Of a DNA stretch of 64,000 bases, positions 52,582 through 64,000 are shown piece after piece. Position numbers and translations under genes: made by a program. How positions within the stretch are numbered: the first letter of the stretch is position 1; every line of letters starts with the position of its first letter. A model generated the notes under the pieces. It searched no databases, was not told the origin of the DNA, and was given only the letters and a program-made list of their open reading frames with translations. Source of the stretch: Sclerodactyla briareus (Eukaryota; Echinodermata; Holothuroidea; Dendrochirotida; Sclerodactylidae); NCBI GenBank assembly GCA_026419785.1, contig JAODTK010000389.1, positions 372,001 to 436,000 of the forward strand, given 5' to 3'.

Positions 52582-52639
52582 GGTCCGTAATTGCGGTTCG
52601 ATATCTCTGAACGTGAAAGCATATGCTGGACCCTTTTGG

Positions 52640-53170
52640 GGGGGTGGGGAGGTGCGCGATGAGAGTTCCGATGTGCATCCACTTTTCGTCCCTAAAGCCA
52701 TCACTCATTTGCATAAATTTCATTATCTACTGAAATTTGGCCGCGGAACTGTGTCAAGATATCTCTTGATCGGTAGATGCATTGGTGATGCTAGGGGGGG
52801 GTATATTACAACTATTAAGAGTACACGAATTGATTAATTCCTGGCATGATATATGCTAAGTAAGTGTCTCAATTGCATAATTTCTGCGATATTTTGAGTT
52901 CGTTTGTGCATTTCGACGAAACTCGTTGGAATGGGTGTATCTACAGTTCCAATGAATTTTACAGTCGGGACGAGGCACTGAAGGTCATTTAATGTTATAC
53001 TCCTGCATTCACCTAGTCCCATTTGCATAATTTATGCATATTTTTAAAGTTGGTTGAACCTCATGAAACTTGGTGGAGATGGTTACACCTTGATACTGAT
53101 TAATTTAACAACATTGTAAAGGTTACTTAAGGTCTTATGTGAATAATTTGGCATAATTACACAATTTTGT
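52640..53170. repeat. Dispersed 'GCATAATTTATGC' family, copy
   Basis: TTTGCATAAATTTCATTATC, TTGCATAATTTCTGC, CATTTGCATAATTTATGCAT and CATGAAACTTGGTGGAGATG repeat at roughly 150-200 base intervals. The same words occur at 54290-54665, 58010-58910 and 36350-36960. Confidence 0.65.
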
Positions 53171-54289
53171 CGAATTGTTAATGGCCAGGTAGCATTGGAA
53201 ATGCTGCAGTTAGGGTGCTCGTATAGATTTTCATGTTAATTTTTGGGTTAAGTAAATCAAGCAACATCGAATGACAAGGCCAAAAGGTCAAGGTCAAGTT
53301 TTAAGAAAATGTGCTTATTTTCGGAATTACAGGCAAAGAAATAAAACTGTCGATTTTTGGATTTGTGATAGTTTCCTCGCGGCTACATAGACGAAACCAC
53401 TCCTGCTTCGATCTACACCTGGTCTCAAGTTACAAGGGGCCAAAGGTTGATTTTAATACCTTTTGGGCTATAGCATAGAGGCATGTGTACTGATTACATA
53501 ATGCTGTTGGGGCTTGGTGCATCACATTGAGGCAAGAATTTTCCATAAAAACCGTCGTGTCATTCAACAGTCATTCGAGGTCAAGAACCTGCCAATAATA
53601 ACATTTTCTGTCAATCATTTCTAGTGACTACTGTGAATGGCTGAATTTTGGGGACATGCTCATATGTTCAAGGGGAACATTTTTCAAAAAACCGTTATGT
53701 CATCAATTGTCATTCAAGGTCCCTTAGGGACCAAACACTGGTCAAATAATCTACATTTCCTGTCAACACTCAGAGACTGTTGCGCTACCTTTTTAAGATG
53801 TATAGTCTTGGGCACCCAGCTGACACAGCATGATGCTGAAATCCCTATTATTAGCAGCTATCAAATCAAAATGTTGCAGAGTTTCACTCATTCAACCCCT
53901 CATCATGTTATTCCATTCTCTTAACGAGTATTCCTATGACAGACAGAGATTTCATTTATTGTCGAAACCTGCCTTTTTACCTAGAATTTCACTCCCTGCC
54001 TGTCAGACCTCGTCTGGGCCCCCTACACTGACCATATAAGTGTAAACACGCAGTCATTTGTTTACTTACTCTCAGGCACCTATTCAAGATGAAGGGGTCA
54101 GGTACACCTGCAGTAGCTCTGGTGTGTGAATGGGGAGGGCTAGTATTAAATGGAATGTTATGGGTTACCTGAGGAAATAAGACAAACTTAATTAGATAGG
54201 ACGAGCTTCCACTATGAGCTTGGTCTATTTAGTCTCCCCAAAATGTTAACATTGAATTCAGGTCACTAGGGGTTATGCGTGTGTATAAA
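53171..54289. other. Repeat-like intergenic DNA with AGGTCA words
   Basis: Includes AGGTCAAGGTCAAG near 53287 and two similar units around 53520-53790 (CCGTCGTGTCATTCAACAGT and CCGTTATGTCATCAATTGTC). No gene recognised. Confidence 0.5.
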
Positions 54290-54665
54290 TTGGGGCTTGA
54301 TTCATGCGAATGTTTGTTGAATGTTGTTGAGTTCCTCATTAAATGTAATTAAGTGGGTCACAATTGGGCTGCGATAAATTTTTGTGAAGTGAGAAAATGG
54401 GTCAACAGAAAGTTGATTATTGTCTACTTGCATAATTTAGGCAATCTTAGTCCACATTTCCACAACACTTATATGGTAGACATTGTTCATAAGCCGTCCT
54501 TACAGATTGAAATTGGTCACTGATTAGTAAGGGCGTTTCTGTCAATGCTAATACCAGAACCTTAAAGCACTCTTAAATGCTTGTAATTTGTTTCGCATGG
54601 TGACTCTAGATGAAACACGCTGATACGTAACCAGGCGAGACCTGGGGGCGTCGCCTTGTTAATAT
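54290..54665 (+). repeat. Dispersed family ending GTCGCCTTG, copy 1
   Basis: GAGAAAATGGGTCAACAGAA, TTGCATAATTTAGGCAATCT, CATTTCCACAA, CAATGCTAATACCAGAA and TCGCCTTG match 58612-58905 in order. Confidence 0.75.
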
Positions 54666-57600
54666 GGAGGACCTATCCTACCACAGCTGACATGGGATCC
54701 TAATGGACACTGCACAAACATATGAAAGCACCTATATAAGGGTTCCAAATATTTGGTTGGCTGATTGCCAAAAAAAAAAAAAAAGGGGCAACCAGGATTC
54801 TTTACATTGCATTTTTTAAAATTTTTCAGTTTTTGTCCTCTACATAATTCTAGGATCCGATTTTTTTTTTTTTTTTTAAATGCGGTAACTTCTGTTAAGT
54901 GCTGGTATTAGAATAAACCATTATTAACTGATTCCCTGTTCACTTGGTGCTGCTGGTCAGTTACGTATTTTAACGGAAATAATGGCAAGGGAAGATACAA
55001 GAGGCACTCCAAGCCACCAAAGACAGGAGGGCAGTGCGTAGCTTTTGGCGACTGACCTTCCACTGTCAGCGTTTTTTTTTAATGTCACTCCCTCATTGAC
55101 CTCAACTGGAGGATCCAAGCCCCGGACTATCTGTACGGAACTCAGCATCAGAGGAGTCAGTGTGAGCCGTGTTGCTATTCCCGACAGCGCTCCTCACTGA
55201 CAGTGGTGTTAAATTTTGTCGCGATTAAGACTTGTTCTGTTTGAACACCTCCTCTAGTTCAAGCTTACATTAATTAGCTGCAGTTGCCTCTGTGATGTCA
55301 TACTTCTGCCTGGATGGTGGTTTCTGCCTGATGCAATCAATTTGTATTTTCAAATCATGCTGTTCCTTTCTTCCGTATGGATCGACTCTCAGTTAAGAAT
55401 TCAGCCGTAGTCTGAAACAGGGTAACACTCAACGGCGAATGTTCGCAGAATATTGCACTACGGCATACTATCATCACTATGGAGCAACTGATGGTACGCG
55501 TCGGGGGCTATGTAGGAAAATCTGCAGATAGAGGTGAACAAACTGAAATGTGTTTTCAATGTTACACCCAATAGGGCCCTCCTCACTCTGATGGGACTTG
55601 GAAAAGTCTATTGTCCTCTTCAGTTAATATAATAGCTCCATGGACGGATCACTACACACTATACATAACCTGTTGCCGAGGACCTATAACAGGGTCGCTG
55701 AAATCCCCGATAGGTTAATTTCAGTCAAATTGTTATTGGTCTACATGCTTTTCACCTGCAACATTATCTGCCATCAAGTGATATTCATTTGTCCTGCTAG
55801 TGGACATTCAAATTTACTGTTACTTTAAGCTGTAAATTATTTTGTTGATTCTCTTATTTCTGTTTTAGCTCAACCAGCTAACTATTGAAGCTATTGTGAT
55901 GCCCATGTCCATTCTATCTACTTTCCTGTGTGTCCCACATTGAACTTTTGGCTTTTTTTTTTTTTTTTACTTTGGTTGCCAATTGATCAATCTTGATTGA
56001 TGTTGACCAAAATTGAAACACAATGATCATTTGCCACTAGGACTTTCTGACTTGTGCGGTCAAGGTTCAAAGGGTCATTAAGCATCACAATTTGCCATTT
56101 TGTTCACAATTACAAATGGTATCTTCTCCCTACAAAAAGATTATATTGTCTTGAAACTCAGTCATATGTTCATGGTGCGCTCGCTCTCTTTCAGATTGTA
56201 CACGATTTTGATGGAACGTCATATAATGCCATTAGAGTTAAAGCAGTAAAATCTGGTGAAAAGAATATCATAGGACCCTATACGGTCATACTTGATGATG
56301 TGGACCGAACTTGGAAACAACCTTCATTGACCCCTGGGACACCTTTGACCTTGTGAAGGTCAAGGTCAAAGGTTTCTAAAGAGGAATAAAGGGGCTATTT
56401 TTGTTTAAATCTACAAATGCATTTTCTCTATGAAGAGAAAATTGGACTGTTCTCAAATTGGATTCAATATTTCTCAAATAGTGCTAGTGCTTCTTCTCTT
56501 CATCACATGTTCACAAAATTTCATGTCAATGTTATCTGAGAGTTAAAGATTGTTCCATTGAAAAGTTGACATTTTTCCCATGATCCTTTTCAGTTCTCCC
56601 ATAATTCACTCGGAATATGGGCCTCCCGCAAATCTACTGTACTGTAATGCCGCGTTCTTTTGGACCTCGTATATACCGTATCTACCACGTAGAATGGACA
56701 GAACGAGGGGGATTGTTATTGGCCGTCACTAACCTTGAAAGCACTTCGGTTTGAATATTCCACTCCATTTGGGAATTACCAAAGTCACCACTTGAAAGAA
56801 AAAGAAACGCACCATACCTAATAACGTACATGCAATACCGACATACGGTACACGGCCAGATCAGCGATTCGCGCAGCCATCCTCGAAGTGACACTTGATC
56901 TTTCTCGTTCCTGAAATAATCAGGGAATACTCCTTCTAATAGAGAGATGTGTTGTAACAGAGATAAATATTAGAGATAATTCCGAAGTTTCATGGAAGCT
57001 CGGGAGCAATAGATTCTTGAAACCAAGGATTTTGAGCAATTTTTGCAGTGCAAGGTTTTGAGCAGAGGGTTTCGTACTTTGTAGCGTTGAACTTTTAGCC
57101 TATTAATATGCTGTTACGTACTAGGCTAAGTATTACGATTACGACAGCACAGTCAACGTAGCCCTAGCTATCGATTAGTGTCGTTTAAAATCTTTGCGAT
57201 CTGAAAACATTTGAAAATCTTCAAATAATGAAACAGGCATGTAATGGGTTGAACAGCACATTTTCACAAAAGATCGAATCAGTTATTTGCAAGGTGTCTT
57301 CATATATTCACTTTTCTGATCTAGGCTAAGTGTGTCCCTGTACAGAATCCCTAGCAAGTTAGGCCTAAGTAGCTTTAGGCCCTACTGCTGGCACCTTGTG
57401 GAATTAATAGGCCATTGGAGATTACCCATTTTTTATTTTCTCATTATTCCCACAAAAATACAATTTTGCCTGGCAATAACATTTCACTATGGCCCAGAAA
57501 AATGTTGTCGTTGAAGTATTTGCCCTCTCGGCGACAAGTCACGTATCTTGGGATGGAGCAGGAACAGTATGGCATGGGTAGCATTATCCCCGTGGCCATG

Positions 57601-58009
57601 TACCCACTGTTTTCAGTTAACTTGGTTGTAGCAGTGTTTGCAATGCACTCCATTGGGAGTCAGTATACAACTTGGGCTCAGAAGGATGCTGTTTAGTATT
57701 GGTTATTAGGGGTGAGGTCAGGATTAGAGTGGGGTGAAAGTTACGGTAGGTTTAGATTTCGTAACAACAAGATTTTTGTGATGACATCTGCAATTGGAAT
57801 CTGACTCTATACTCCTAAGGCTCAATCCCGACAACTGTGTCACACTAATTTAATCATCCAAGTACACAGGAGTACACATCACAGTATGCAAATAATGCCG
57901 TTTTTGTTTCGCATGAGCTGACAACTTTCTTTTTAGCAGGATTTCTCTGAGGCCAATTTTGAACGAAATTTTTATGTATATCATGGTTGAATGGACACAA
58001 CCTGACTAG
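54666..58009. other. Intergenic sequence
   Basis: Contains A/T homopolymers (54770, 54860, 55955) and repeat-like text with AAGGTCAAGGTCAAAGG at 56355. Open frames up to 100 codons show no family match. Confidence 0.45.
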
Positions 58010-58910
58010 TTCTTGGCAAAACTCCCTATAAAGGAGGGTAATTGGCCAATTTATAAATATTCATTGTTTGCTCGTTAGCAAGATTACAGATGAAACCGTA
58101 CCTGCTATGGTTACTGGTTTGGCACATGGGTGAAGTGAGGTCGATGAACTGATTAGATTTATCAAGGGAAAAAGGCTAAGTGAGCTGTCTAATATTCATA
58201 ATTTATGTGAATTTAAGGTTTGTAAGATTTTTCTTCAACTGACAGTGAGTATGGTCTCAATCCAGTCTTGAAATGATTTAACAGAGATTCGGGTCCATGG
58301 AGTCTCAACTGTCCTAATTTGCAAATTTTATGCGTAATGCTAAGTTTGCCCGATTCCATGAAACTTTGTAGGTATGACTTATCCTTATCCCTTCCCACAT
58401 TTTCGAAGAGACTGGAGTTATTCAGTTAGTCTATTTTGCATAGTTCAGTCCAAATCCAAAGTTTGTTAGATTTCTGTGAAGCTTGATGCGTATGGTCTAC
58501 CGTCAGGTGCCATTTTAATTTTTCAAATTATAATCTGCTTCATGTAATTTCAAGTTGGTGAGATTCCCATGAAATGTGTGGTCACCATTGGTCGCTGACA
58601 TATATATTTGAAATGAGAAAATGGGTCGATGGAAAGTTGAAATATTGGGTCTAATTTGCATAAGTTCCAGACATTTCAGTCATATTTCCACAAAACCTGT
58701 ACTCTTTCGGACTTGGGTAGACATGTCAACCAGTTCAGTGGAATTTGGAAATTGTTTTCACTGGTTATTACGCGTTACTATTAATGCTAATACAAAAATC
58801 TGGAGCTAGACTGGAATGCCTTTTTTATTTGTTTGCATTGTGACTAATAGAAAAAACCTTGATCGTGCAATCAGGGGGGACACTGGGGGTTCATCGCCTT
58901 GGACCCCTTG
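58010..58910 (+). repeat. Dispersed family ending ATCGCCTTG, copy 2 (longer)
   Basis: Has several internal units with TTGCAAATTTTATGC and CATGAAACTTTGTAGGTATG. It then has the same 3' part as 54290-54665 (GAGAAAATGGGTCGATGGAA, CAGACATTTCAG, AATGCTAATACAAAAATCTG, TTCATCGCCTTG). Confidence 0.75.
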
Positions 58911-60150
58911 AAACATCTTTCTGAACAGTGAAAGCTACAAAATAATACAGAATGTCTAAAATTTCCCGAAATAGCAGGGACGATCAATATGGTCATTTAT
59001 TTTACTTTGCCTAAGTTTAGCCTGGCCTTGGAGGCTGAAGTTTGCTAAATGATAAACGGGTAAAGTTGAAATCACAGTAGTCAGTAGAGTTTTAAAATCC
59101 TCAATGACGACTGTGGTTCATGGTTACACACACTTCAATACAGACATTGTTACATTGGAGTATTCATCTTCTTTGAGGACTAGTTATATCGCCTCAGGCC
59201 AAGGGCATATGGCCCAAACTTTTCCTTTTTGGGTTAGTATATAGGCTCAGGCCAGGGCATATGGCCCAAACTATTTCTTTTGTTTGGTATTTCGCGAGTT
59301 CAACCTACTGCTTTTCTACAAGTTTTATTATGTAGCCACCAACCGGTTTCAGGCAAGTACCCATTCAGCTAAACCTGTATCCATGGATGTTTTGGCCAAC
59401 CACGGCTGGATGGTTTGGCCGCGCCTGCCTTGAATATACCACATGCTTAAAATAACCAACATGCTCCTAATCTCCATTCCATGATACCGGGGCGCTAATG
59501 CAATACTGTGTGACCTGTTCTACCATAGAACGTCGAATATTCTCGATACAAGGCAACCTAATAAGAAGGCCAACAGTGTATTTGAGCCCAAAAATTGTCA
59601 CAGAGCCTTTTACAAGACTTTTTATTAACATTTTTTTCTATAAACTCAGTGTGTATGAGTCTGAGCTGATGAAAATAACAATCATTGACACATCGAGGAT
59701 AGTTTTCAAAGAACTAAAGAATCAAACAGCATTAACATGAAAGTTCCCGTATGTCATAATGCTCCCTTGTTGAGCATTCTGAAGATGAAATTGATCACAT
59801 TTTTTGAGTTTGAGCACGCAGCCATTGGTGCTCTTGTTTTTTGTTTTTTCAATTGAAATGCACCCTTGTACAGTAACATATTTGAATGCATCAATGGTGA
59901 ACGGGACTGTAGGGCTATTTTTATTACCTTTTGGAGGGTCTGTCCCATTACATGTGTACAGGTTTGGAGTAGTACCTCATATTCACAATCAATTAATAGT
60001 CAACCGTAGTGCCTGTTCCTGTTTTCCTGCAAGCCTATTCTTTGTTTTTTTTTTGTCCAAACCTATTTTGGTACCTAAGGAATTGCATCTCTTGTACCTT
60101 TCTGACTGTATGATGGTGTGGTTACATCATCTGATCAGACGTTGGTGAAG
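58911..60150. other. Intergenic sequence
   Basis: One near-duplicate of CAGGCCAAGGGCATATGGCC (about 59196 and 59244). No gene recognised. Confidence 0.5.
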
Positions 60151-60186
60151 GATGGGGAGGGGTGGGGGGGGGTGGTAAGGGGTGGA
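60151..60186 (+). other. G-rich tract with quadruplex potential
   Basis: GGGGAGGGGTGGGGGGGGTG followed by AAGGGGTGG gives at least four G-runs with short loops on the plus strand. Confidence 0.75.
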
Positions 60187-60309
60187 TAGCTGAGGCAGCA
60201 ACAGTCAGGGTGAGTTATAGTTATGCAGTTATATGACGCTTCCCCATACCACGGGCAGTTGCCCCTATCCCCTGACAGGGTGCATCTATGTCCAAGTTAG
60301 TGTCGAATT

Positions 60310-60420
60310 GCGGTGAGTCAAATTAGCTCATTTGTAGAGCTCCGACTAGTGACTGCGTGTATGATCCTCTGACAAAGCCGTAACTGGGCTTTTCTCCGCA
60401 GGGCTCTTAGCCATCATGAT
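60310..60420 (+). mobile_element. Possible degraded tRNA-derived SINE head
   Basis: ATTAGCTCATTTGTAGAGCT resembles a tRNA A-box region, and GTGTATGATCCTC about 30 bases later resembles a decayed B box. The body does not match the other SINEs. Confidence 0.4.
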
Positions 60421-60643
60421 CCCTCGGTTGTCTCTCGCTACCCATGTGTAAAATGGCTACCCTTTTGAAGTGACTCCAGTGACAAAAGTATGAATGCGCG
60501 TGTGATTTGTCAATCTGGGGAGGTCACACACCCGGATCAAAGAGGACCATCCACGGAATTGGTGTGTTGGGGGGGAACAGGAAGGATTGCGCAACATATA
60601 GTGTGGGTCGACAAGTCCTACTGAACAGTGGTACTAGTGGCTT

Positions 60644-60995
60644 AGATTTCACAACCGGCGACGGCAACGGCAACGTATGACGTAATGTTTTTCACAGTGT
60701 AGACCACGTCGAAGTGCGAGGAGGGCGCTCTATTCCGCGACGGGTCAATGTGCCGTTGCGTGATGTCGATGCGCGGTTTTAGGACTGCTGTGCGTTCGAT
60801 ATTGACCGTAAAAACTCGAATGCCATTGTTAGCCTTTGAATGAGGCGCGGGCTTGGTTCATGTTAACGTCGTAGGACAACGTGAAAAGTTAGTGACTCCC
60901 GTCGTGGATGAAGTGTACGGCAGTTGGTGAGGTTGTCGCATGGCGCAGTCGGTTTTTCATGCGTATACAGGTTGCCGTTGACGGCCGTGAAATCT
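60644..60995. mobile_element. CpG-rich inverted-repeat transposon (MITE)
   Basis: The left end AGATTTCACAACCGGCGACG, continuing GCAACGGCAACG, is the near-complement of the right end GTTGCCGTTGACGGCCGTGA followed by AATCT. 352 bases, non-coding, with much higher CpG content than its surroundings. It could be mistaken for a CpG-island promoter, but the inverted ends favour a transposon. Confidence 0.82.
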
Positions 60996-61748
60996 TTAAA
61001 GTCCCTAAGATCTGTGAAGCAATGGGTGCTGTATGAACAGTTGGAAAGCACTATATATATAAGAGCCGGGTAATATCATTATTGTAGGCATAGGTTGTGC
61101 ACCCTTCAAGATTTTGCTCCACCGTCATCAAGATTTTGCTCCACCGTCTCCGGGGACTACATCGTTCAATTTTGGGAATTGAATGCAATATATAATAGAT
61201 TCTTTAGAATAAAGCACTGTAGGAACGAGTAAAACATAGCTCCCGTGACAATTAAGGCTGTTATAAGCACTGCCGACAAGCAAACCCACTCGTACCCAAC
61301 CAATTTGATTAGGTTGATTGGACCTACGAAAATATTGTAACATTTTTCTTTCTCCGTCTTACCTGGGAACGCGTGCCCAGCACCCCCTCCTCCGAAGATG
61401 TTGCCGGAGTGCACCATCCACTTACTTTGTGCATTGCAATGCCTATTGTCCGGTAATAGAACATCTTCTCTCTTACTGACACACAGTACTGTATAGGGCT
61501 TGTACCACAAGAGATAGCCATCATCTGTCATCACTATGTTTGTTTATTCAAGGCATAGCTGGTACTTGGAAGGTCCCCCCGTGCCTGTGTGCTATACATG
61601 TCAATTAACATATGTAAATATAGCAATTAATAATAGAAAAATGTGGAGGTTTCCTGAAGCTATATTTTGGGACATCTTTGAATGCTGCGTGGGGATAGGT
61701 TGTTGGTGTGTGGGAGAGGGGGGAGGGGTTGCTGCCTGGCAGGCCTGA

Positions 61749-61762
61749 GGGGGGGGGGGGGG
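61749..61762 (+). repeat. Poly(G) run, 14 bases
   Basis: Pure G14 run, preceded by a further G-rich stretch (61709-61726). Confidence 0.93.
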
Positions 61763-61974
61763 CTGGATGACATGTCCTGGCTACTGGAAAAAACTTCAGA
61801 AAGCCAAAAGGCTTAGTGATTCCTTGACTCTATCTGAAAACCTTAGCAGGCCTAAGGACCCAAATGGAGATTGTACAAAGCTCATGTTGGTGAATAAACA
61901 ATCTGACAAATTTCCCTTTTTTACCAACAGTAGGGTTTCCTATACTCTGATAAACTAGCTACACACTAATTTCA

Positions 61975-63096
61975 GGGATTCAGACCCTTTGACCTGACCC
62001 TCAAAACAATAGGGTCCAAGAGAATTTCATGGGGAACACACATACCAAATAGGACTTCATCCATCCAGGTGGGGTGAGGTATCGTCATGTTCACAAGCCA
62101 ATTGGCCAAATTATTGACTTTGACAAATGTTCTATTTTTGACGAAAAATCACCCCGACCTATACCCAAAAAAACTATAGGGTGCATGTACTCCCCGTAAG
62201 GAAGCTACACACAGATTTCAGCCTGATTGGACCAGCATTATGACTCATCTTCTTTCACAAGATTTTAAGACTTGCCTCTGTGACCTCAGATGACCTCTGA
62301 CCTGGACCCAAAAACAATAGGGTTCATTACTCATCACGGGGAACACGTACAAGTATGAGCTTCATTCACTCCATGTGGGTCGAGTTATCGTGTTCACGAG
62401 CCAAAAATTGGCCCCAAAATTATCAAAATTTCACAAATTCCTGTTTTTGATCAAAATCCACCCCCGACCCTCCAAAACCAATAGGGGTCCTGTACCTACC
62501 CGTAAGTAGAAAGCTCCACCACCAAATTTGAACCTGATCAGCCCAACTGTTCTGGAATATCGTGTTCACAGGTTTCAGACTTTGACCTCTGGTGACCTCG
62601 ATGACCTTTAACCCTGACCCTCACAACACTAGTGTTCAAGTACTCATAATGAGGAACACACATCCAAGTATGAGCTTATCCATCCAGGCTGGGTCAAGTT
62701 ATCGTGTTCAAAGGCAAAATTTGCAAAATGTTGACGTTTCACAAATTTCTATTTGCGACAAAATTCACCCAGACCTATACAAAAACAATGGGTTCCTGTA
62801 CTCCCCGTAAGAAAGCTCACACTAAATTTGACCTGATCAGACCAACCAATCTGGAACATCGTGGTCACAAGGGTTTCAGACTTTGACCTCTGGTGACCTC
62901 AGATGACCTCTGACCTGACACCAAAACAATAGGTTTCATGTACTAAGCATGGGAACACGCATACCCAAGTGTGAGATCATCCAGGTGAAAGTCGAATTAT
63001 TGTGTTCACAAGCCAGGCGCACACAACATACACACACACACACATTGGCATGACTGCATAGATTCCTCCGACTTCGTCAAGGCAATCAATGGAAAG
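61975..63096 (-). repeat. Large dispersed family with four internal roughly 305-bp units, antisense copy
   Basis: On the minus strand it begins CCTTGACGAAGTCGGAGGAA (complement of 63077-63096), then CTATGCAGTCATGCCA and a TG repeat. Then come four units marked on the plus strand by TGACC(T/C)GACCC-AAAACAATAGGG at about 61995, 62303, 62612 and 62912. Each has GGGGAACACA, TGAGCTTCATCCATCCAGG, ATCGTGTTCACAAGCC and TGTACTCCCCGTAAGAAAGC. Confidence 0.92.
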
Positions 63097-63478
63097 GCAA
63101 TGAATAATGAAGGAAAATTTGGTGATGTAAAAGACAAAGAAGCCGGGCTGCTAAGGGGACTTAAAACATTCATGTTGGATTTTGGGTGCAAGAAGTGAGT
63201 AGATGAGCGATAAACACTTTATTCAAATTGGGGTATTTATGGAGAGAGAGAAGAGTGGGGGGGGGGATGAAAAGAAAAAAACCAAGTTAGGGATGTAGTA
63301 ATAAGAGTCAAACATATGGTAGTTATTTTGGGAATTTCTATGTGTTATATGTGAAAATATTGTGAGTTCGTTTGACATTGACGAGGGTCTGCATGAATAG
63401 TATTATTTGTGGAGTGAATAATACAAACCAACGATTCGCGCAAACCGGCGAGACACTGGTTTGGCGATCGCCTTGTTT

Positions 63479-64000
63479 ATTCATGGATGAAGTCTAAGGA
63501 ATCTATGCAATCATGGCAAGTGTGTGTTTTGTATGTATGTGTTGATGCCTGCTGTGAAGAGCATAAATGACCCCATTGGTTGATGAAACTGATTAGATGT
63601 GGGTTCTCATGATGAGTGCACAGGATCCCTATTGTTTCTGGGGTCAGGTAAACGGGGGTCATCTGAGTCATTAGAGGTCAAAGTCTAACAAATCTTGTGA
63701 AGAGGATGAGTCCAGATGCTGGTCAATCAAGCTTGAAAATTCGGTATGTAGCTTTCTTATGGGACGGAGTACAAGCACCCTATTGTTTTCGGTGGCTGAG
63801 ACCACAGACAGTGGCATTTTTAGGGGAAAATTGTGAGAAGTTTATATATGGGGCAATTTTAGCTTGTTGTAGAGTATAACCTGACGCGATCTGGATGATG
63901 AAGCTAATACTTGGTTCATGGGTTCCCCAAAATAAGACACTATCCATATGTTTTTCCGAGTAAGGTCAAAGGTCATCTGAAGTCAATCAGAGGTCAAAGT
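63479..64000 (+). repeat. Large dispersed family, sense copy running out of window
   Basis: ATTCATGGATGAAGTCTAAG, GAATCTATGCAATCATGGCA, a TG-rich stretch, GATGAGTGCACAGGATCCCT, GTAGCTTTCTTATGGGACGG and GGATGATGAAGCTAATACTT follow the 45131 order. It faces the antisense copy at 61975-63096 head to head across about 380 bases. Confidence 0.85.
63963..63975 (+). promoter_or_regulatory. Direct repeat AGGTCA-a-AGGTCA (DR1-like) inside repeat
   Basis: Two perfect AGGTCA half-sites spaced by one base match the DR1 consensus of RXR/HNF4-type nuclear receptors. It belongs to the dispersed repeat, so the match may have no function here. Confidence 0.45.

Overview
This is eukaryotic nuclear DNA, most likely from a marine invertebrate deuterostome. 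An echinoderm is my best guess. The evidence is one intron-rich gene with GC-rich exons in AT-richer non-coding DNA, canonical GT-AG splice sites, tRNA-headed SINEs, many short inverted-repeat transposons and many long poly(G)/poly(C) runs. No bacterial, organellar or viral gene is recognisable. The short open frames outside the exons described here show no family I recognise and are probably chance or repeat-derived.

The one gene I can identify runs left to right from about 6.9 to 46.6 kb. It encodes a SEC14-like protein of the SEC14L1/SEC14L5 class (the same group as Drosophila real-time). This class has an N-terminal PRELI/MSF1 domain, a CRAL-TRIO lipid-binding fold and a C-terminal GOLD domain. 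Thirteen exons could be placed, from mid-PRELI to the stop codon (about 1,990 coding bases). The first exons, roughly the first 75 residues by comparison with the vertebrate protein, were not found and probably lie left of the window. Nearly every exon needs one or more 1-2 base corrections to stay in frame, although splice sites and flanking codons match the family. I read this mainly as uncorrected long-read indels rather than as a pseudogene.

Layout. 1-6.6 kb is a roughly 3.4 kb tandem duplication (the left copy cut by the window edge), each copy holding a foldback element. 6.9-9.1 kb has two PRELI exons, followed by a 16 kb intron with SINEs and a hAT-like element that carries two nested insertions. 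25.1-46.6 kb has the remaining exons, with introns full of short transposons; one of these ends 29 bases before the last exon. 46.6-64 kb has no recognisable gene. It holds a GC-rich repeat just after the stop codon, a 31-bp minisatellite with a HindIII site in most units, a roughly 120-bp satellite, a CpG-rich inverted-repeat element and large dispersed repeats rich in AGGTCA motifs, ending in a head-to-head pair at the right edge.

Coordinates of exons come from splice-site and protein-family reading by eye. Repeat borders are approximate unless a terminal inverted repeat or target-site duplication is stated.
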